Source: Steroidobacteraceae bacterium (lineage in GTDB: Bacteria; Pseudomonadota; Gammaproteobacteria; Steroidobacterales; Steroidobacteraceae). From it: a stretch of 45,682 nt of DNA. Below are positions 41,222-45,682 of the stretch, in pieces. The translations under genes were made by a program, and so were the position numbers. The DNA is taken from contig JABEVI010000280.1 of the NCBI GenBank assembly GCA_013044085.1, forward strand, positions 1-45,682, read 5' to 3'. The notes below the pieces were generated by a model, which saw nothing but the letters and a program-made list of their open reading frames with translations, was not told the DNA's origin and did no database searches. Position 1 is the first letter of the stretch, and the number at the start of each line of letters is the position of its first letter.

Positions 41222-43147
41222 TCAGCCTGCGTAAGAGGCTGCGCGGGGTTCGCCGGCGGCGAACCGCTCGCCGAGAAATCGCACCGCCTGCGACACCTCG
41301 GTCAGCACCGGGCTCGGCGGCAGCGCGGCGAGAAAGGCGCGTCCGTAGGATTTGCTCTGCAGCCGCGGATCGCCGATCACGATCACCCCGAAGTCCTCGA
41401 CATCGCGGATCAGGCGGCCCACGCCCTGTTTCAAGGCGAGCACGGCGCGCGGCAGTTGTTGCTCGAGAAAGCCGTTGCCGCCGCGGCGGCGAATGCCCTC
41501 GAGCCGCGCGGCGAGCAGCGGATCATCCGGCGCCGCGAACGGCAGCTTGTCGATGGCGACGATCGACAGCGCCTCGCCCTTGACGTCGACGCCCTCCCAA
41601 AAGCTGCCTGTCGCCAGCAACACCGCGTTGCCGAGTTGGCGAAAGCGCGCGAGCAGCGTCTCGCGCGGCGCCTCGCCCTGAACGAGCACGGGGAACGGTG
41701 GCTGCGGAAAGCGCCGGCGCAGGCACTCGACGCCCTCGGCGAGCGCCCGATGACTCGTGTAGAGCAGGAAGGCGCGGCCGCCGCTCACCTCGAGCAGCGG
41801 CGCGCAGGCCTCGATGAAGGCCGCCGCATAGCGCGGGGACTGCGGCTCGGGCATGCGCGGCGGCAGAAAAATGCGCGCCTGCGCGCGAAAATCGAACGGA
41901 CTGTCGATCGCGAGCGTGCGCGCCTCGGGCAGGCCGATGCGCGTCGCGAAGTGCGAGAAATCCCCGGCCAGTGCGAGGGTCGCGGAGGTGAAAATCCAGG
42001 TCGAGCCCGTGGCCTCGATGCGCTCGCGCAGGCGCTCGGCGACCTCGAACGGCGTGAACTGCAGCACGAGGCCTGCGGCGCCGACCTCGACCCAGCGCAC
42101 CCCGGCCTCATCGGAATTCGCACGCAGCGCGGCGAGCGTCGCGGCGCACGCCTGGGCGCGCCGTGCGCCGTTGGCGACGCCCGGTCCGGCGCCTAGACCC
42201 TCGAGCTGCGTGCCGATCTCGCCGAGCGCGCGTTCGAGGTCCGAAAGCTCATCGAGGAAGGCATCGGGAAGCTGCGCCCAATCGAGGCGCGCGGCGACGC
42301 CGGGGAGCGTCGCGCGCAAGGCCTTGAGCCGCGCATCGATCGCCTCGAACGCCGCGATCAGGGGCGGCGCGGGCACGGCGGCGGCCTCGAGCGCGGCGAG
42401 CACATCGCGGCGCAAGGTCTCGATCTGCCGCGCCGACCAGATCTGACCGAAGAACTGCGCGGCGATGTCCGGCACCTGGTGCGCTTCATCGAGAATCAGC
42501 GCGTCGGCTTCGGGCAGCAGGTCGCCGAATCCGCCCTCCTTCAAGGCAAGATCGGCGAGCAGCAGGTGATGATTGACGACCACGAGGTCGGCGTCCTGTG
42601 CCTGGCGACGCGCCTCGAGCACGTGGCAGTCGGCGTGACGCGGGCACTCCTGGCCGAGACAATTCTCGCGCGTCGAGGTGATCAGCGGGCCGATGGGCGA
42701 ATGTTCCGGCAGATCCTCGAACTCGCTCAAATCGCCGCTCTTGGTGCTCGCCGCCCAACGCGCGAGGCCGGGAAGCGCGATCTGGCGGCTCGCCAGATCC
42801 AGCCGATGCCGGCACAGATAGTTGGCGCGGCCCTTCAGCAAGGCGACCTGCACGGGACGGCCGAGGGCGCGCGCAAGCAAGGGCAGATCGCGCCGGAAGA
42901 GCTGGTCCTGCAGGGTGCGGGTGCCGGTCGAGAGAATCACGCGCCGGCCCGAGAGCATCGCGGGCACGAGATACGCGAAGGTCTTCCCCGTGCCGGTGCC
43001 CGCCTCGACCAGCAAGGACTCGCCGAGGGCAAGCGCCCGCGCCACCGCCTCGGCCATCGCGGCCTGTTCGGGCCGGAAACGGTAGCCCGGCAAGGCGCGC
43101 GCGAGCACACCCTCAGGCGCGAACAACTCGGAGATCTCAGTGCTCAT
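41222..43147 (-). CDS. yoaA: ATP-dependent DNA helicase, YoaA/DinG (XPD-like) family
   Basis: Superfamily 2 iron-sulfur helicase. The 641-residue protein matches YoaA in length (about 636) better than DinG (about 716). Walker A is EAGTGTGKT near residues 48-56. Four cysteines that can hold a 4Fe-4S cluster lie in NYLCRHRL, NCLGQECPRHADCHV. The DEAH box is LILDEAHQVPD, and the C-terminal helicase half carries KQGVGRLIRD. YoaA in E. coli works with HolC in damage tolerance; the same role here is inference. ATG 43147 lacks a strong Shine-Dalgarno. It is followed by tsaB after 4 bases. Confidence 0.92.
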   Translation of the reverse strand: MSTEISELFAPEGVLARALPGYRFRPEQAAMAEAVARALALGESLLVEAGTGTGKTFAYLVPAMLSGRRVILSTGTRTLQDQLFRRDLPLLARALGRPVQVALLKGRANYLCRHRLDLASRQIALPGLARWAASTKSGDLSEFEDLPEHSPIGPLITSTRENCLGQECPRHADCHVLEARRQAQDADLVVVNHHLLLADLALKEGGFGDLLPEADALILDEAHQVPDIAAQFFGQIWSARQIETLRRDVLAALEAAAVPAPPLIAAFEAIDARLKALRATLPGVAARLDWAQLPDAFLDELSDLERALGEIGTQLEGLGAGPGVANGARRAQACAATLAALRANSDEAGVRWVEVGAAGLVLQFTPFEVAERLRERIEATGSTWIFTSATLALAGDFSHFATRIGLPEARTLAIDSPFDFRAQARIFLPPRMPEPQSPRYAAAFIEACAPLLEVSGGRAFLLYTSHRALAEGVECLRRRFPQPPFPVLVQGEAPRETLLARFRQLGNAVLLATGSFWEGVDVKGEALSIVAIDKLPFAAPDDPLLAARLEGIRRRGGNGFLEQQLPRAVLALKQGVGRLIRDVEDFGVIVIGDPRLQSKSYGRAFLAALPPSPVLTEVSQAVRFLGERFAAGEPRAASYAG

Positions 43148-43206
43148 GGTCGGCGCTCAGACTACGACGTTGCGCCGCCTTCGGCTGCACATTTTTGGTG
43201 CCTTTT
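43148..43206 (-). other. Gap between the DUF11-like gene and the helicase gene
   Basis: This 59-base gap has A-rich blocks (minus-strand reading) and a four-base stem GCCG-AAGG-CGGC. On the minus strand no T-run follows the stem, so it is not a terminator for the DUF11-like gene. No good promoter for the helicase was recognised. Confidence 0.3.
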
Positions 43207-43725
43207 TCAGCGCAACACCGCCGTGAAGCGCACGAACGCGACCGACCCGGGCTGCAGCGTGTCCTGCAGGATCCAGCGAATATCGGTGTAGTCGGCCGGC
43301 AGCGCGCGCCGCAGGACGCCATGCACGCCCGGCACCCGCAAGGTCTGCGGCTGACCGTAGGTGCGGCCGCCGTCGACCGAAAAGCTCACCTGCGCACCCG
43401 GTCCGACCGCCGTGCCGCCCAAGTAGCGCATCCGGCCGGGGATCGGACTGGTGACGACGACACCGTTCGCCGGTCGCAGACCCTCGTTGTGCACGGCGAG
43501 CGTGTAGACGACCGGATCGCCGACCACGACCCGATCGGCCGGCACCAAGCGCACCTGCCTGCGGCCATCGACGAGGCTCGAGTGGACCACTCGAGCCTTG
43601 ATGATGATCGCGAGCGAGGCTTGAGGACCCACGGTCGGCGCCGGTCCCACGGACGCAGGGGACGCGGCGCGGGCGGCCGGATCGACGAGGCTCGCGACGA
43701 GCGCCAGGGCGAGCATTTTTCGCAT
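43207..43725 (-). CDS. Small secreted DUF11-like protein of unknown function
   Basis: A 172-residue protein with a Sec-type signal peptide (MRKMLALALVASLVDPAARA, then ASPA). A short Pro/Ala linker leads to one domain that resembles the DUF11 or 'conserved repeat' fold: VVVGDPVVYTLAVHNEGLRP, then ANGVVVTSPIPGRMRYLGGT and FSVDGGRTYGQP. The C-terminal ADYTDIRWIL is followed by a hydrophobic strand. DUF11 domains are extracellular immunoglobulin-like modules, often repeated; here there is one copy, no anchor and no cysteine. It should be periplasmic or secreted. ATG 43725 has GAGGA 8 bases upstream. It diverges from pckG and lies 59 bases before the helicase gene. No function can be assigned. Confidence 0.75.
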   Translation of the reverse strand: MRKMLALALVASLVDPAARAASPASVGPAPTVGPQASLAIIIKARVVHSSLVDGRRQVRLVPADRVVVGDPVVYTLAVHNEGLRPANGVVVTSPIPGRMRYLGGTAVGPGAQVSFSVDGGRTYGQPQTLRVPGVHGVLRRALPADYTDIRWILQDTLQPGSVAFVRFTAVLR

Positions 43726-43751
43726 CACAGGGTTCCTCGTAAACCAATGAT

Positions 43752-43780
43752 TTAAAAGCTATTTATACGTATGCTATGAT
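43752..43780 (+). promoter_or_regulatory. Predicted pckG promoter in an AT-rich divergent gap
   Basis: Plus strand TTAAAA (43752-43757; 4 of 6 to -35), 17-base spacer, TATGAT (43775-43780; 5 of 6 to -10). It lies 48 bases upstream of the pckG ATG, in a clearly AT-rich 102-base gap. The same gap must also hold the promoter of the DUF11-like gene; a minus-strand TATAAA is present but without a matching -35. An 8-base palindrome ATACGTAT lies between the two elements. Confidence 0.5.
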
Positions 43781-43827
43781 TGACGCCGGGATCTTATCTG
43801 CGAACCATCCGCGCTTTAAGGACTTTC

Positions 43828-45618
43828 ATGGCCACCGCACCCGAGCACCTCACGCCCCTGTCCGTGATCAGCCACGAGGTCGCCGTCTGGGTCGCGGACG
43901 TCGCGCGATTGACCTTGCCGGCGAAGGTACACTGGTGCGACGGCAGCGAGGCGGAATATCGCAGCTTGCAACAGCTACTGGTCGGCAACGGCGAGATGTT
44001 GCCACTGAATGCGGACACGCATCCGGGCTGCTTCCTGTATCGCTCCGATCCGAACGACGTCGCGCGGGTCGAGCACCTCACTTACGTCTGTACGCGGGAT
44101 CGCGAGGATGCGGGCCCGAACAATCACTGGATGGCGCCGGCGCAGGCGCATCGCAAGATGGACGATCTGTTTCGCGGCTGCATGCGCGGGCGCACGCTGT
44201 ACGTCGTGCCCTATTGCATGGGCCCCATCGACTCGCCGTTCTCGCGCGGCGGCGTCGAGATCACCGACAGCGCCTACGTCGTCCTCAACATGCGCCTGAT
44301 GACCCGCATGGGGCGCGCGGCGCTCGAGCGCATCGCGCGTGAGGGCACCTTCGTGAAGGGATTGCACTCGGTCGGCGAACTCGATCCTGAGCGGCGCTTC
44401 ATCGTGCATTTCCCCGAAGAGTCGATGATCAAGAGCTACGGCTCCGGCTACGGCGGCAACGCCCTGCTCGGCAAGAAATGTCACGCCCTGCGCATCGCGA
44501 GCTGGCAGGCGCGCAGCGAAGGCTGGCTCGCCGAGCACATGCTCATCGTCGGCATCGAGAGCCCGAGCGGACAGACGCACTACCTGGCGTGCGCGTTTCC
44601 CTCGGCCTGCGGCAAGACGAACCTGGCGATGCTGATCCCGCCGGCGAGCTATGCGGGCTGGAAGGTGTGGACGATCGGCGATGATATCGCCTGGCTGCAC
44701 CCAGGCAAGGACGGCCGTCTGTACGCGATCAACCCGGAGTCCGGCTACTTCGGCGTCGTGCCCGGCACCAACCCGAAGACCAACCGCAACGCCTATGAGA
44801 CGATCCGGCGCGACACCCTGTTCACGAACGTGGCGCTGACCGCGGGCGGAGAACCGTGGTGGGAGGGTCTGCACGAGGGCAAGCCGGCCTTCGACTGGCA
44901 GGGCCGCGCATACGATCCGGCGAACGGACCGGCGGCTCACCCGAATTCGCGATTCACGGTGGCGGCGACGCAGAACCCGAGCTATTCACGGGCCGCCGAG
45001 GCCGCCGGCGGCGTGCCGATCTCGGCCATCGTGTTCGGCGGCCGGCGCCGTTCGCTCGCACCGCTCGTCTATCAGGCCCGCGGCTGGGCGCACGGCGTGC
45101 TCATCGGCGCCGGAGTCGCCTCGGAAACCACCGCGGCGGCGACCGGCGCGGTCGGGGTCGTGCGCCGCGATCCGATGGCGATGAAACCCTTCGCCGGTTA
45201 CAACTTCGCCGACTACTGGGATCACTGGATCCGGGTCGGCGCGGCACTCGAACACCCGCCGCAGATCTTCCACGTCAACTGGTTCCGCCAACGCGAGGAC
45301 GGCCGGTTCCTGTGGCCCGGTTTCGGCGAGAACATGCGGGTATTGCGCTGGATCATCGAGCGCTGCGAAGGCCGCGCCGGGGCCGTCGACACCCCGATCG
45401 GGCAGCTTCCGGGTCCGAGCGATCTGGACACGCGGGGACTCGCGATCGGCGAATCGGTCCTCGAGGAACTGCTGGCTGTGGATCCACAGTCCTGGCGCGA
45501 GGAACTTGCGGCGATCGGCGCGTACTTCGATGAGTTCGGCGAGCGCTTACCCCAGGCGTTGAAGCGCGAACTCGGCGAGACGTTGCAGCGGATCGAGGCA
45601 TTCACTCCTCGCAGATGA
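43828..45618 (+). CDS. pckG: Phosphoenolpyruvate carboxykinase (GTP)
   Basis: Converts oxaloacetate to PEP with GTP, the entry to gluconeogenesis. The protein has 596 residues, the size of the GTP-dependent family, which is unrelated in sequence outside the active site to the ATP-type enzyme of E. coli. Motifs: CMGPIDSPFSRGGVEITDS for substrate binding, GSGYGGNALLGKKCHALR, the P-loop FPSACGKTNLAM (257-268) with the reactive Cys261, and the metal site TIGDDIAWL. MKPFAGYNFADYWDHW lies toward the C-terminus. ATG 43828 has AAGGA 6 bases upstream; a longer frame runs through the promoter. Its last 17 bases overlap the convergent partial gene. Confidence 0.97.
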   Translation: MATAPEHLTPLSVISHEVAVWVADVARLTLPAKVHWCDGSEAEYRSLQQLLVGNGEMLPLNADTHPGCFLYRSDPNDVARVEHLTYVCTRDREDAGPNNHWMAPAQAHRKMDDLFRGCMRGRTLYVVPYCMGPIDSPFSRGGVEITDSAYVVLNMRLMTRMGRAALERIAREGTFVKGLHSVGELDPERRFIVHFPEESMIKSYGSGYGGNALLGKKCHALRIASWQARSEGWLAEHMLIVGIESPSGQTHYLACAFPSACGKTNLAMLIPPASYAGWKVWTIGDDIAWLHPGKDGRLYAINPESGYFGVVPGTNPKTNRNAYETIRRDTLFTNVALTAGGEPWWEGLHEGKPAFDWQGRAYDPANGPAAHPNSRFTVAATQNPSYSRAAEAAGGVPISAIVFGGRRRSLAPLVYQARGWAHGVLIGAGVASETTAAATGAVGVVRRDPMAMKPFAGYNFADYWDHWIRVGAALEHPPQIFHVNWFRQREDGRFLWPGFGENMRVLRWIIERCEGRAGAVDTPIGQLPGPSDLDTRGLAIGESVLEELLAVDPQSWREELAAIGAYFDEFGERLPQALKRELGETLQRIEAFTPRR

Positions 45619-45682
45619 AGCGGATCACCTGCGAGGAGTTGCCGTCCGGGGCCTTGCCGAGGCCGATCAAGCCCTCGCCGCG
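45602..45682 (-). CDS. 3' end of an unidentified gene (partial, cut by right edge)
   Basis: Reading the minus strand from the edge gives 26 codons without a stop and then TGA at 45604-45602. The peptide is GEGLIGLGKAPDGNSSQVIR followed by FICEE. Codon choice is G/C-ending at almost every third position, as in neighbouring genes, which supports coding. It would overlap the end of pckG by 17 bases. I do not recognise the family. Confidence 0.4.
   Translation of the reverse strand, partial: RGEGLIGLGKAPDGNSSQVIRFICEE

Noticed and set aside
41222..43147. DinG-family helicase as part of a defence or CRISPR system
   Set aside because: Length and cysteine motif fit the housekeeping YoaA type, and the neighbours (tsaB, phoB) are core genes. 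No cas, toxin or nuclease gene is adjacent.
43160..43203. Plus-strand terminator (GCCG-CCTT-CGGC then a T-run) between the helicase and DUF11-like genes
   Set aside because: No plus-strand gene lies upstream for it to end, and the stem is only four base pairs.
43776..44342. 188-codon plus-strand frame overlapping the start of pckG
   Set aside because: It lies in a different frame over clear PckG sequence and its product is Arg-rich without motifs.

Overview
The window is 45.7 kb of tightly packed, GC-rich core chromosome from a Gram-negative bacterium. Lipid A genes (lpxD, lpxA, lpxB), kdsA, bamA, skp and rseP show an outer membrane with LPS. The gene orders rpsB-tsf-pyrH-frr-uppS-cdsA-dxr-rseP-bamA-skp-lpxD-fabZ-lpxA-lpxB-rnhB-dnaE-accA-tilS-pyrG-kdsA-eno-ftsB-isp and map-glnD-dapD are those of Gammaproteobacteria. 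A GTP-type PEP carboxykinase and a fused ispDF suggest a deep-branching lineage near Xanthomonadales/Nevskiales. That placement is inference; no marker here fixes the genus.

Left part (1-27751), nearly all on the minus strand. Reading in the direction of transcription, a run of 23 genes goes from rpsB down to ispDF. It covers translation (rpsB, tsf, frr, tilS), nucleotides (pyrH, pyrG), isoprenoids and undecaprenyl phosphate (uppS, dxr, ispDF), phospholipid and fatty acids (cdsA, fabZ, accA), outer-membrane biogenesis (rseP, bamA, skp, lpxD, lpxA, lpxB, kdsA), replication (dnaE, rnhB), glycolysis (eno) and division (ftsB). Many junctions are 4-base start/stop overlaps. A plus-strand Smr-domain gene separates this run from surE and pcm, in the place where truD often sits.

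Middle (27752-32214). A 181-bp divergent region, the longest non-coding stretch in the window, holds the rpsB promoter and leader and probably the map promoter. The plus-strand operon map-glnD-dapD follows, with 4-base overlaps.

Right part (32227-45682). A phosphate-response block lies on the minus strand: phoB-phoR-phoU-dsbB-dapE, then pstS-pstC-pstA-pstB. Good Pho boxes stand before phoB and before pstS, each exactly 10 bases upstream of a -10-like hexamer. Upstream of phoB are tsaB, a YoaA/DinG-family helicase and a small secreted DUF11-like protein of unknown function. The plus-strand pckG closes the window and overlaps the 3' end of an unidentified minus-strand gene cut by the edge.

No rRNA, tRNA, insertion sequence, prophage, CRISPR array or long repeat was seen, and no stretch over 300 bases lacks a gene. 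I found no clear undescribed system. The best second looks are the ispDF fusion that keeps an internal ribosome-binding site and start for ispF, an EF-hand/dockerin-like loop in the BamA barrel, the long charged tail on ribosomal protein S2, the rewired pho locus containing dsbB and dapE, and the small DUF11-like secreted protein.
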